Assembly: GCA_963758945.1 (NCBI GenBank) | Contig: CAVWXY010000020.1 | Span: 248,001-312,000, forward strand | Origin: VAZQ01 sp963758945 | Lineage (GTDB): Bacteria > Pseudomonadota > Alphaproteobacteria > Rhizobiales > Xanthobacteraceae | Length of the DNA stretch: 64,000 bases | Reading direction: 5' to 3' | Shown here: positions 26,104-34,857 of the stretch, piece after piece | How the letters are laid out: each line of letters begins with the position of its first letter | How positions within the stretch are numbered: position 1 is the first letter of the stretch | Notes under the pieces: model-generated | The model's input: the letters and a program-made list of their open reading frames with translations, nothing else | Databases searched by the model: none | Told to the model about the DNA's origin: nothing | Position numbers and translations under genes: made by a program

Positions 26104-27092
26104 CCAGACACCCGGCCGAGCGGCGGAAAGGCGTCCGGCGCACGCGCCAGCGCCGCGCGCGCGAGCCGCGAGTCCTCGTCCATCCGGCGCACGAGTTCGG
26201 CGACGCTCTCGAACTTGAGCTCGGGCCTGATCCAGTCGATGAAGGCGACATCGATGACCTCGCCATAGAGGTCGCCGGAAAAGTCGAACAGGAACGCTTC
26301 GAGCAGCACGGTGCCCTGGTCGAACATCGGCCGCCGCCCGAAGCTCGCCACGCCGTCGTAGCGGCGCTCGCCCACGCCCACGCGCACGGCATAGATCCCG
26401 TGCGCGAGGCCGCAGCCGGGGTCGAGGCGCAGATTGGCGGTGGGATAGCCGAGCTCGCGCCCGCGCTTGTCGCCGTCGACCACCGTGCCGCTGACGAACC
26501 AGGGATAGCCGAGCAGCTCGTTCGCCTCGGCCACGCGGCCGGCGGCCAGCGCGGCGCGGATCGGGCCCGAACGCACCGGCCGCCCTTGGTCTTCGAAGCG
26601 CGGCACGACGTCGACCGCAAAGCCGAGCTTGGCGCCCTGCGCCGCGAGATAGTCGGGCGAGCCGGTGCGGTTGAGCCCGAAATGGAAATCGAAGCCGACG
26701 GCGACGCCGGCGACCGCAAACCGCCCGACCAGGATCCGGGCGACGAAATCAGCGGCCGACAGGCGCGCCAGCGCCGCGTCGAAACGCAGCACGATCGCGC
26801 CGCTGAGCCCGGTCGCCGCCAGCAGCCGCAGTTTGGCGCGCTCGTCGGTGAGGCGAAACAGCGGCTCGCCGGGCCGGAAGAAGCTGCGGGGGTGCGGCTC
26901 GAAGGTGAGCGCCGCGGCCGGTCGCCCGAGCGCCTGGGCGCGCGCGCGGACGGCCGCGATCACGGCGCGGTGGCCGCGATGCACGCCGTCGAAATTGCCG
27001 ATGGCGACGACCGCGCCATCGAGGGCATGATCCGCCGATGCTTCGCCGCGCACGACGACAAACGGCTCACTCGGCTGCAGCGGATCGGTCAT
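26100..27092 (-). CDS. ribF: Bifunctional riboflavin kinase / FMN adenylyltransferase
   Basis: 330 residues from ATG 27092. The N-terminal FAD synthetase domain has VVAIGNFDGVHRGHRAVIAA (GxFDGxHxGH) and ALTFEPHPRSFF; the C-terminal flavokinase has GRELGYPTANLRL, GIYAVRVGVGERRYDGVASF and a terminal DVAFIDWIRPELKF segment. It makes FMN and then FAD. It sits convergent to the preceding membrane protein gene and upstream-adjacent to the HAD phosphatase on the same strand. Confidence 0.95.
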   Translation of the reverse strand: MTDPLQPSEPFVVVRGEASADHALDGAVVAIGNFDGVHRGHRAVIAAVRARAQALGRPAAALTFEPHPRSFFRPGEPLFRLTDERAKLRLLAATGLSGAIVLRFDAALARLSAADFVARILVGRFAVAGVAVGFDFHFGLNRTGSPDYLAAQGAKLGFAVDVVPRFEDQGRPVRSGPIRAALAAGRVAEANELLGYPWFVSGTVVDGDKRGRELGYPTANLRLDPGCGLAHGIYAVRVGVGERRYDGVASFGRRPMFDQGTVLLEAFLFDFSGDLYGEVIDVAFIDWIRPELKFESVAELVRRMDEDSRLARAALARAPDAFPPLGRVSG

Positions 27093-27242
27093 GGCGGCAA
27101 TCGGTGGAACGGGGCCTCGGCGACGGCACGGTCTAAGGAAGCTTGACCACGGTCCTGCCCGTGATCGCAAGACCGTCGATCGCATTCAACCCGCCGCCTG
27201 CCGCGCGCGGAGATCGAGGCCCGCGGCCGCGGTGGTCGAGAC

Positions 27243-28112
27243 TTACCAGGTCAGGCGGTGCATGACGGCCTTGGGGACGACGTCCGCGGCCGCGAAAATG
27301 TTCGAAAGCGCAAGGATGTCCGGGTCGTGGCGGGCGCCGAGCTCCTCGGCATGGATGCCGGCGGTCACGAACAGGCTGTCGATGCCCAGCGCCGCCGCGC
27401 CCTTGAGGTCGGTGCGCACCGAATCCCCGATCGCCAGCAGGCGCCGGTGCTCCACCGGCGCCCCGCGCGCGGCTTCGGCGACGGCCAGCGCCTGCTCGTA
27501 GATCGGCCGGTAGGGCTTGCCGGCATAGATCACCTCGCCGCCGGCGGCGGCATAGAGATCGGCGATCGCGCCGGCGCAATAGACCAGCTGGTCGCCGCGC
27601 TCGACCACGATATCGGGATTGGCGCAGATCATCGGCAGCGCGCGCGCGCGCATGCGCTCGATCCGCTCGCGGTAGTCCTGCGGCGTCTCCACGGTGTCGT
27701 CGAACAGGCCCGAGCAGACCGCGTATTGGGCGTGCTCCAAGTCGGTTATCGGCGCGTCGAGCCCTTCGAACATCGGCAGATCCCGCTCCGGCCCGATGTG
27801 GAACACGCGCTCCCCGGCGCGCGCGGCGATGAGGGCGCGGGCGACGTCGCCCGAGCTGACGATCGCGTCATAGGCGCTATGCGGCACCGCGAGTCGGTCG
27901 AGGATCTGGCGCACATTGGCGCCAGGGCGCGGCGCGTTGGTGATCAGCACCACCGTGCCGCCGCCCGCGCGGAAGCGCGTGAGCGCATCGCAGGCCTCGG
28001 GCGTCGCGGCGATGCCGTTGTGGACCACGCCCCAGACGTCGCTGAGCACGACGTCGTAGCCGCCGGCGAGCGCGGCAAAGTGGCGGGTGAAGGGGGGCGG
28101 CACGACCGACAT
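27243..28112 (-). CDS. HAD-family sugar phosphatase-like hydrolase (TIGR01459 type)
   Basis: 289 residues. HAD motif I is DVVLSDVWGVVHNGI, motif II VVLITNAPRPG, and motifs III/IV YAGKPYRPIYEQAL and LLAIGDSVRTDLKGAAALG. This is the class IIA, NagD-related subgroup labelled TIGR01459 that is typical of alphaproteobacteria and usually next to ribF, as here. The physiological substrate is not known. It lies 150 bases upstream of the ribF start on the same strand. Confidence 0.9.
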   Translation of the reverse strand: MSVVPPPFTRHFAALAGGYDVVLSDVWGVVHNGIAATPEACDALTRFRAGGGTVVLITNAPRPGANVRQILDRLAVPHSAYDAIVSSGDVARALIAARAGERVFHIGPERDLPMFEGLDAPITDLEHAQYAVCSGLFDDTVETPQDYRERIERMRARALPMICANPDIVVERGDQLVYCAGAIADLYAAAGGEVIYAGKPYRPIYEQALAVAEAARGAPVEHRRLLAIGDSVRTDLKGAAALGIDSLFVTAGIHAEELGARHDPDILALSNIFAAADVVPKAVMHRLTW

Positions 28113-28328
28113 GAGGACTCGGCAGACGGACGGCGAGTGACGGAGGATGGATGAGCAGCGCTCGAATGAGGCCCGCGGGCTTGTGTCGTCTTCGGTCGTC
28201 GCTCTCCCGATGTCAACCGCCGCCGATCCCGTGCAGATCCCTTTGCCCTATCCCGCTGCGGCGTCCAGCCGCTATAACGCCATCGCTTCGAGCCCCGAAA
28301 CTTTGCAACGAAGGTCGCCTCCGCGCCG

Positions 28329-29834
28329 ATGCCGGGATTGATCGCCACCATCGAGCGCCGTCCGCAGACGGCCTTCGCCGCGTTCCTGGCGCTGCATGTC
28401 GTCGTCTGGACGGCGCTGCCCACGCTGCTCTATCCCAATCTCCCGCTCGACCTCATCGAGGCCCTCACCTATGGCCGCGAATGGCAGCTCGGCTACGACA
28501 AGCTGCCGCCGCTGCCGTGGTGGCTGATCGAACTGCTCCACCAGACGCTGGGGATCGAGGTCGCGTATTACGCGCTGGCGCAGATCGCGGTCGTCGCCGC
28601 CTTCGCCCTGGTGTGGTTGACCGCGCGCCCACTCGTCGGCTCCGTCGGCGCGCTCGTCGCCGTCCTCATCCTCGACGGCTTGCACTACTTCCACTACACC
28701 GCCGCCAAGTTCAATCACGACGTGATCCAGCTGCCGCTGTGGGCGCTCGCCGGCTACGCCTTCCATTCCGGCTTGCGGCGCGCACGCCTGCGCGATTGGG
28801 CGCTGCTCGGTCTCGCACTCGGTCTGGCGCTGTGGGCGAAATATTTCGTGGTCGTGCTGGCGGCGCCGATGGCGCTTTTCCTGCTGCTCGACCGCAACGC
28901 ACGTCGCGCGTTGCGGACGCCCGGTCCGTGGATCGCGCTCGCCATCGCATTGGCGGTGATGGCGCCGCATCTCCTTTGGCTGGTGCGCAACGACTTTCTT
29001 CCCTTCGCCTATGCCAGCGCGCGCGCGGCGCCGGTGCGCGGGCTGTTCGACCATGTCCTGCACCCCTTCATGTTCGCCGTCGGGCAGTTGGCGTTTCTGC
29101 TGCCGGCGCTCATCATCGCCGCCGCCTTCCTGTGGCCGCGGCCGAAATCCGACGCCAAATCGGATGTCACGGCTGACGCCTTCGACCGGCGGATCGTGGC
29201 GCTCCTCGCCTTCGGCCCCTTCGCCACCACCGTCGCGCTGTCCGCGGCCTCGGGACGCGGCACCGTCGCCATGTGGGGCTATCCGTTGTGGCTGTTCCTC
29301 GGGGTCTGGATCGTGCTCGTGGCCCGCACCGCCATTGAGCCGGCGCGACTCGCCCGCGTGGCGGCGTGCTGGGCGGTGGTGTTCGCGCTGTTCGCCGCCG
29401 TCTTCGCCGTCAACTACTCGGTGCTGCCGGCATTCGATCACCGCTACCGCGCGGTGTTCTATCCGGGCGACCGGCTCGCCGCCGAACTGGCGCGGCGCTT
29501 CCGCGCCGCCACCGGGCGGCCGCTCACCTACGTGATCGGCACCATGTGGGACGGCGGCAATGTCGCCCATTACGCGCGCGAGCAGCCGCGGGTCCTGATC
29601 GACGGCGATCCGCACCGCGCGCCGTGGATCGATCTCGGCGACCTGCGCAGCAAGGGCGCGGTGGTGGTGTGGACCGACGGCGATCCGACCGTCATGCCGG
29701 TGCGGCTGCGCGGCATCGCCGGCGACGCCCAGGTGCAGCCGCCGTTCACGCTGCCGTTCCGGCGCGGCGACCACGTGCTCACCGTGGGCTGGGCGATCCT
29801 GCGGCCGCAGCCGGCCTTCGCGCGGGCCGATTGA
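28329..29834 (+). CDS. GT39/ArnT-like membrane glycosyltransferase
   Basis: 501 residues. After the first helix (AAFLALHVVVWTALPTLLYP) comes the acidic loop LPLDLIEALTYGREWQLGYD, which corresponds to the D/E-containing catalytic loop of GT-C enzymes, followed by HYFHYTAAKFNHDVIQLPLW. About ten membrane helices and a C-terminal periplasmic domain (VIGTMWDGGNVAHYAREQPR) follow. These proteins transfer sugars from a polyprenyl-phosphate donor to lipid A or another acceptor. The specific acceptor cannot be read from the sequence. It stands alone between a divergent HAD gene and a convergent aminotransferase. Confidence 0.82.
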   Translation: MPGLIATIERRPQTAFAAFLALHVVVWTALPTLLYPNLPLDLIEALTYGREWQLGYDKLPPLPWWLIELLHQTLGIEVAYYALAQIAVVAAFALVWLTARPLVGSVGALVAVLILDGLHYFHYTAAKFNHDVIQLPLWALAGYAFHSGLRRARLRDWALLGLALGLALWAKYFVVVLAAPMALFLLLDRNARRALRTPGPWIALAIALAVMAPHLLWLVRNDFLPFAYASARAAPVRGLFDHVLHPFMFAVGQLAFLLPALIIAAAFLWPRPKSDAKSDVTADAFDRRIVALLAFGPFATTVALSAASGRGTVAMWGYPLWLFLGVWIVLVARTAIEPARLARVAACWAVVFALFAAVFAVNYSVLPAFDHRYRAVFYPGDRLAAELARRFRAATGRPLTYVIGTMWDGGNVAHYAREQPRVLIDGDPHRAPWIDLGDLRSKGAVVVWTDGDPTVMPVRLRGIAGDAQVQPPFTLPFRRGDHVLTVGWAILRPQPAFARAD

Positions 29835-29837
29835 GAG

Positions 29838-31181
29838 CTATGCGGTGGCGCGGATCACGCGCGCGACCTTGGCGAAGATCTCGCCGATCTCGCGCTCGCT
29901 CACGATCAGCGGCGGGGTGAGTGCGATGGTCTCGCCGGTGACGCGGATCACCAGGTTCTCGTCGTTGAACGCCTTGACCATCGCGTCATAGGCGCGCTTG
30001 CCGACTTCGTCCGGGCGCGAGGCGAGGTCGATGCCGGCGGTGAGGCCGACGCAGCGGATGTCGAGCACGCCGGGCAGGCCCTTGAGCGCCATCGCGGCCT
30101 CGGCCCAGACCGGCTCGAGCGTCTCGGCGCGCTCGAACAGTTGCTCCTCGCGGTAGAGGTCGAGCGTGGCGAGGCCGGCGGCGCAGGCGAGCGGATGGGC
30201 GGAATAGGTGTAGCCGTGGAAGAGCTCGACCACGTGCGCGGGCCCGCGCATGAAGGCGTCGTAGATGCCCTTGCGCACGAGCACGCCGCCCATCGGCACG
30301 CTGCCCGAGGTGATGCCCTTGGCGAAGGTGATCATGTCGGGGACGACGCCGTAGCGCTCGGCGGCGAAGGCATGCCCGAGGCGGCCGAAGCCGGTGATGA
30401 CCTCGTCGAAAATCAGCAAAATGCCGTGCCTGTCGCAGATCGCGCGCAGCCGCGGCAGGTAGCCCTTGGGCGCCGGCAGCACGCCGGTCGAGCCCGCCAT
30501 GGGCTCGACGATCACCGCGGCGATGGTCGACGCGTCGTGCAGCGCCACGATGCGCTCGAGCTCGTCGGCGAGATGTGCGCCCCAGTCCGGCTCGCCCTTG
30601 CTGAAGGCCTGGTGCTCGCGGCTGTAGGTCGAGGGCAGGTGGTCGACGCCGGCGAGCAGCGAACCGAAGAACTTGCGGTTGTTGACGATGCCGCCGACCG
30701 AGATGCCGCCGAAGCCGACGCCGTGGTAGCCGCGCTCGCGGCCGATCAGGCGGGTGCGCGCGCCTTCGCCGCGCACGTGGTGATAGGCGAGCGCGATCTT
30801 GAGCGCGGTGTCGACCGCCTCCGAGCCGGAATTGCAGAAGAACACGTGGTCGAGGTCGCCGGGCGCGAGCGCGGCGGTGCGGCTCGCGAGCTCGAACGCC
30901 TTGGGATGGGCGAACTGGAAGGCCGGCGCGTAGTCGAGCTCGGCCGCCTGGGCGCGGATCGCTTGAACGATCGGATCGCGGTTGTGCCCGGCATTGGTGC
31001 ACCACATCCCGGCGGTGCCGTCGAGCACCGCGCGGCCGTCGGGCGTGTAGTAGTGCATGTCCTTGGCGCGCGCGATCAGGCGCGGGGCGGCCTTGAACGC
31101 GCGGTTGGGCGTGAACGGGATCCAGAAGGCCTCGAGGTCGTTGGGGACGGCGCTCGCCCGCTGCGCTGGTGCCGATGGCAT
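29838..31181 (-). CDS. Class III omega-aminotransferase
   Basis: 447 residues. PLP-binding motifs: FFCNSGSEAVDTALKIAL, FDEVITGFGRLGHAFAAERY and the lysine segment MITFAKGITSGSVPMGGV. Substrate-side regions DGTAGMWCTNAGHNRDPIVQ and FHGYTYSAHPLACAAGL are those of the beta-alanine/omega-amino acid:pyruvate transaminase group. The length is typical. The amino donor cannot be fixed from sequence. It is divergent from hisS, with an 78-base gap. Confidence 0.88.
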   Translation of the reverse strand: MPSAPAQRASAVPNDLEAFWIPFTPNRAFKAAPRLIARAKDMHYYTPDGRAVLDGTAGMWCTNAGHNRDPIVQAIRAQAAELDYAPAFQFAHPKAFELASRTAALAPGDLDHVFFCNSGSEAVDTALKIALAYHHVRGEGARTRLIGRERGYHGVGFGGISVGGIVNNRKFFGSLLAGVDHLPSTYSREHQAFSKGEPDWGAHLADELERIVALHDASTIAAVIVEPMAGSTGVLPAPKGYLPRLRAICDRHGILLIFDEVITGFGRLGHAFAAERYGVVPDMITFAKGITSGSVPMGGVLVRKGIYDAFMRGPAHVVELFHGYTYSAHPLACAAGLATLDLYREEQLFERAETLEPVWAEAAMALKGLPGVLDIRCVGLTAGIDLASRPDEVGKRAYDAMVKAFNDENLVIRVTGETIALTPPLIVSEREIGEIFAKVARVIRATA

Positions 31182-31259
31182 GGATGTTCCCCCTGATAGT
31201 TCGCTTGCCGCTCCGCGACGCGGCTGCTACCAACCGCGGGCCGCGATTATAGAGCACGA

Positions 31260-32837
31260 ATGGCCGACAAATCCGACAAAACCAACAAGCTCAAGGCGCG
31301 CCTGCCGCGCGGGCTGGCCGACCGCGGTCCGGCCGAGATCGCCGCCACACGGCGCATGCTGGAGACGATCCGCGCGGTCTACGAGCGCTACGGCTTCGAG
31401 CCGGTGGAGACGCCGACGATCGAGTATACCGACGCGCTCGGCAAGTTCCTGCCCGACCAGGACCGGCCGAACGAGGGCGTGTTCTCCTTCCAGGACGACG
31501 ACGAGCAGTGGCTCTCGCTGCGCTACGACCTCACCGCGCCGCTCGCGCGCTACGTCGCCGAGAATTTCGACGCGCTGCCCAAGCCCTACCGCAGCTACCG
31601 CGAGGGCTTCGTGTTCCGCAACGAGAAGCCGGGCCCCGGCCGCTTCCGCCAGTTCATGCAGTTCGACGCCGACACGGTCGGGTCCGCCTCACCCGCAGCG
31701 GACGCCGAAATCTGCATGATGGCGGCGGACACGATGGAGGCGCTCGGTCTGGGAGGCCGCTACGTCGTCAAGGTTTGGAATCGAAAGGTGCTAGATGGCC
31801 TCATGGACGCGGTGCCCGAACTTCAGGAAGCTTCACCCGAAGGGCGCCTCAAGGTGCTGCGATCCATTGACAAACGCGACCGTCTTGGGATGAAAGGCGT
31901 TCAGCAGTTGTTGGACGCCGGCCGGAAGGATGAAAGCGGCGATTTTACTGCGGGGGCCAACTTATCTGTCGGGGCAAACAATTTCATAACCAGCAGTGTA
32001 ACGACTGCCACGATGATCTATTCATTCGACAAGTTAATTCCACCAGCGGAAATCGAGAAAGTAGAGAAAACAAAGCCGCCGCCGTTTAATTTTGAGAACT
32101 ATCGCGAGAAGCTTCGCGCTTATTTGCGCGAACGGTCTATGCCTGCTGCTGTCGAAGCGGGCTTAAAGCAGCTTAGCGAGCTGTCTCAAGTTGTGTCTGC
32201 CGCGGGCTACTCCGACCGAGTTAGAATCGATCCCTCCGTTGTCCGCGGCCTCGAGTACTACACCGGTCCGGTCTACGAGGTGGATTTGACCTTCGAGACA
32301 AGGGACGAGCACGGGCATTCGATTCGATTCGGTTCCGTCGGTGGCGGAGGTCGTTACGACGGGCTGATCGCACGGTTTCGCGGCGAGCCGGTGCCGGCGA
32401 CCGGATTCTCCATCGGCGTGTCGCGGCTGATGGCGGCACTGCAACATCTCGGCAAGGTCGACAGCAAGCCCGAGCCCGGTCCAGTGGTCGTCACGGTGTT
32501 CGACCGCGATCGCATCGCCGATTACCAGAAGATGGTCGCGGCCCTGCGCAACGCCGGCATCCGCGCCGAGCTCTATCTCGGCAGCGGCCGGATGGGCCCG
32601 CAGCTCAAATATGCCGACAAGCGCGCGGCGCCGTGCGTCGTCATCCAGGGCGGCGACGAAAAGGCGAGGGGCGAGGTGCAGATCAAGGACCTGATCGAAG
32701 GCGCCAAGGCCGCCGCGGCGATCGCCTCCAACCAGGAATGGCGCGCGGGCCGCCCCGCCCAGTTCGCGGTGTCCGAGGACAAGCTCGTCGATGCGGTACG
32801 CGAGGTTCTCGCCCGCCATGGCGTGAAGTGGGGCTGA
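31260..32837 (+). CDS. hisS: Histidyl-tRNA synthetase, compositionally mosaic gene
   Basis: 525 residues. Class II motifs: YERYGFEPVETPTIEYTDAL (motif 1), YREGFVFRNEKPGPGRFRQF (motif 2) and TGFSIGVSRLMAAL (motif 3). The HisA box reads RGLEYYTGPVYEVDLTFE and the C-terminal anticodon domain begins GPVVVTVFDRD. About 31.74-32.34 kb the DNA changes to clearly lower GC (for example around 31.93-32.12 kb, with codons such as TTA, ATA and AGA), while both ends are typical of the genome. The protein is nevertheless complete, so this looks like replacement of an internal segment rather than damage. Confidence 0.95.
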   Translation: MADKSDKTNKLKARLPRGLADRGPAEIAATRRMLETIRAVYERYGFEPVETPTIEYTDALGKFLPDQDRPNEGVFSFQDDDEQWLSLRYDLTAPLARYVAENFDALPKPYRSYREGFVFRNEKPGPGRFRQFMQFDADTVGSASPAADAEICMMAADTMEALGLGGRYVVKVWNRKVLDGLMDAVPELQEASPEGRLKVLRSIDKRDRLGMKGVQQLLDAGRKDESGDFTAGANLSVGANNFITSSVTTATMIYSFDKLIPPAEIEKVEKTKPPPFNFENYREKLRAYLRERSMPAAVEAGLKQLSELSQVVSAAGYSDRVRIDPSVVRGLEYYTGPVYEVDLTFETRDEHGHSIRFGSVGGGGRYDGLIARFRGEPVPATGFSIGVSRLMAALQHLGKVDSKPEPGPVVVTVFDRDRIADYQKMVAALRNAGIRAELYLGSGRMGPQLKYADKRAAPCVVIQGGDEKARGEVQIKDLIEGAKAAAAIASNQEWRAGRPAQFAVSEDKLVDAVREVLARHGVKWG

Positions 32838-32840
32838 CGT

Positions 32841-32929
32841 GGCCCGGATGGAGCGCGAGCGAGATCCGGGATTCGCGCCGCATGGCGAGACTGCCCCGCA
32901 TTCCGCTCCCGCTCCATGCGGGCTACGGG
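32841..32929. repeat. REP-like inverted pair after hisS
   Basis: Two hairpins: CCCGGAT with ATCCGGG (32843-32869) and CCCGCAT with ATGCGGG (32895-32922). The loops, GGAGCGCGAGCG and CGCTCCCGCTCC, are themselves complementary between the two halves. It starts four bases after the hisS stop and may act as a transcript end or mRNA stabiliser between convergent genes. Confidence 0.65.
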
Positions 32930-32955
32930 ATACGATGCGACAAACTAAGCGCAGA

Positions 32956-33279
32956 TCACTTCGAGATGATCAGCGGGGCGAAGCGCGGATAGGCGCAGGT
33001 CGAGCGCGTGCCCACCGCCGGCAGCGCGTAGGGATTGACATAGGGCGACCACAGGCAGGCGAACGCGATGAAGTCGCCGTACTGGCGATGCACGCTGGTG
33101 ATGCGATGGTACTTGTCCCAGCGCGCGCAATAGGCGGCGGCCACCTGCTGCGCGATCGCCTCGTTCTCGCACGACCACGGGATGATGCCGCCGGTATCGT
33201 TGGCGTGGTAGATCTGCGCCTGGGCGGCCGTGCCCAGCATGAGAACGCCGATCAGCGAAAGCAACGCCGCGCGCAGCAT
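32956..33279 (-). CDS. Small secreted protein with four cysteines
   Basis: 107 residues. Signal peptide LRAALLSLIGVLMLGTAAQA, mature start QIYHAND. The mature part has four Cys (WSCENEA, AAYCARW, FACLWSP, STCAYPR), suggesting two disulfides in the periplasm. No family was recognised. It is convergent with hisS and divergent from the next small secreted protein gene. Function is unknown; coding character is supported by the clean signal peptide and high third-position GC. Confidence 0.7.
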   Translation of the reverse strand: MLRAALLSLIGVLMLGTAAQAQIYHANDTGGIIPWSCENEAIAQQVAAAYCARWDKYHRITSVHRQYGDFIAFACLWSPYVNPYALPAVGTRSTCAYPRFAPLIISK

Positions 33280-33474
33280 TGGCGCCTCCCCATCTTCCCC
33301 GAAGAAAGCTTAGACGCCGCCTCCGCGCCTGCAAAGCCGCGGCGACGATGAAACCCGCACCGTGGCCCGAACGCCACAGTCGGGCACTTCTTGGCGTCGG
33401 AGACGGCGGACATCTTGATTCCGCCGGGGTCGGCGGCCACCGTGATCGTCGATGATCGGAGGGGGAGCCCGAAC

Positions 33475-33933
33475 ATGACCCGCCGTGCCTTCTCGCTCGC
33501 GTGCGCGCTCGCCGCAGCGCTCGCCGCGTTGCCGGCGGGCACGGCTGGTGCCGCCAACTGGCTGGAGATGAATTTCTACCTGTCCGGCCCGGAATACGAG
33601 GGCAAGCTGCCGCCCTGCGATTACCCGGGCGCGCTGGTCAAGATCGCCTCGCGCTTCAATCAGCGGGAAAACATGTACTGGGCCACCGATCTGCGCATCC
33701 TCACGTTCGAGAAGATCCGCGAGACCGCGTTCCGGCCGTGGGCCGCCAACACCATTCCGCGCCGCTTCTGCAGCGGCCTCGTCGAGGTCTCGGATGGGCG
33801 CAGGCACGTCATCCACTATTCCATCGCCGAGGACAGCGGCATGATCGGCGCGAGCTGGGGCATCGACTGGTGCATCATCGGGCTCGACCGCAACTGGGCC
33901 TACAACCCGGCCTGCAAGATGGCTCGGCCGTAA
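33475..33933 (+). CDS. Secreted protein of unknown function, four cysteines
   Basis: 152 residues from ATG 33475. Signal peptide ending near GTAGAANW. The mature part contains four Cys (PPCDYPG, RRFCSGL, DWCIIGL, NPACKMA), Trp-rich stretches and no recognised domain. SWGIDWCIIGLDRNWAYNPA near the C-terminus is distinctive. It precedes the RNase T2 gene by 121 bases on the same strand, so the two exported proteins might be co-expressed. No function can be assigned. Confidence 0.7.
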   Translation: MTRRAFSLACALAAALAALPAGTAGAANWLEMNFYLSGPEYEGKLPPCDYPGALVKIASRFNQRENMYWATDLRILTFEKIRETAFRPWAANTIPRRFCSGLVEVSDGRRHVIHYSIAEDSGMIGASWGIDWCIIGLDRNWAYNPACKMARP

Positions 33934-34054
33934 GTCTCGCGGCTCGCGTACACCCCGTTCGGGCCGCGTCGTGGCGGCCCGCGCCCGGGCGCGAACTCTT
34001 CCTGTTTCCATTTTGTTCTTGAAATGTTCGGGCCGTGCTGCTACGCTTCGCTCT

Positions 34055-34780
34055 ATGCTACCGGCTGTTGGGGGTTTTCCATGGCTCGGAACGTCGCTCG
34101 CGTCGCAGTCGCCGCCGCTCGTCGCAGGATTGATCGCCGGCGCTGCCGGCAACGCCTTCGCTCAGGACCGGCGCCAGAACGAGCCGGGGCAGTTCGATTT
34201 CTACGTGCTGGCGCTGTCGTGGTCGCCGTCGTTCTGCGAGGCGTCCGGCGAGCGCGGGACGCCGCCGCAGCAGCAATGCGCGGTACGGCCCTATTCGTTC
34301 GTCGTGCACGGGCTGTGGCCGCAATACGAGAAGGGCTTTCCCGAATTCTGCCAGCAGCCGGCGCCGCGGCTCCAGCGCTCGATTGTGTCCTCCATGCTCG
34401 ACCTGATGCCGGCGCCGCGGCTGATCTTCAATCAGTGGGACAAGCACGGCACCTGCTCGGGGCTTAACGCCAACGCCTATTTCGAAACCGTGCGCAAGGC
34501 ACGCGCGCTGGTGAAGATCCCCGACGCTTACATCGAGCCGAGCGAGCAGCTCACGGTGTCGCCCGAGGAGGTCGAGCAGGCGTTCTTGAACGCCAATCCC
34601 GGGCTCCCCCGCGACGGCGTCGCGGTCACCTGCGACAGCCGGCGGCTCGGCGAGGTGCGCATCTGCCTGGGCAAGGACTTTCGCTTCCGTTCCTGCCCCG
34701 AGACCGATGTGCGCGCCTGCCGCCGCGAGCAGGTGGTGATGCCGCCGGTGCGCGGCGGCAGCGCCGCGCTCGCGCGGTAG
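34055..34780 (+). CDS. Ribonuclease T2 family protein, exported
   Basis: 241 residues from ATG 34055 with a signal-like N-terminus ending near AGNAFAQDRR. Both conserved active-site segments are present: CAS I, FVVHGLWPQYEKG, and CAS II, FNQWDKHGTCSGL, with catalytic histidines in each, plus FYVLALSWSPSFCE at the start of the fold. It cleaves single-stranded RNA in the periplasm via a 2',3'-cyclic intermediate, with low base preference. Cysteines near the C-terminus suggest disulfides. Confidence 0.92.
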   Translation: MLPAVGGFPWLGTSLASQSPPLVAGLIAGAAGNAFAQDRRQNEPGQFDFYVLALSWSPSFCEASGERGTPPQQQCAVRPYSFVVHGLWPQYEKGFPEFCQQPAPRLQRSIVSSMLDLMPAPRLIFNQWDKHGTCSGLNANAYFETVRKARALVKIPDAYIEPSEQLTVSPEEVEQAFLNANPGLPRDGVAVTCDSRRLGEVRICLGKDFRFRSCPETDVRACRREQVVMPPVRGGSAALAR

Positions 34781-34857
34781 CACATCTTGCGGACATGCGC
34801 TGGCGGACGAGCGCGGATTTGCCCGCGCGAACGGCGCGCATGAACTAGATTGCGGGC

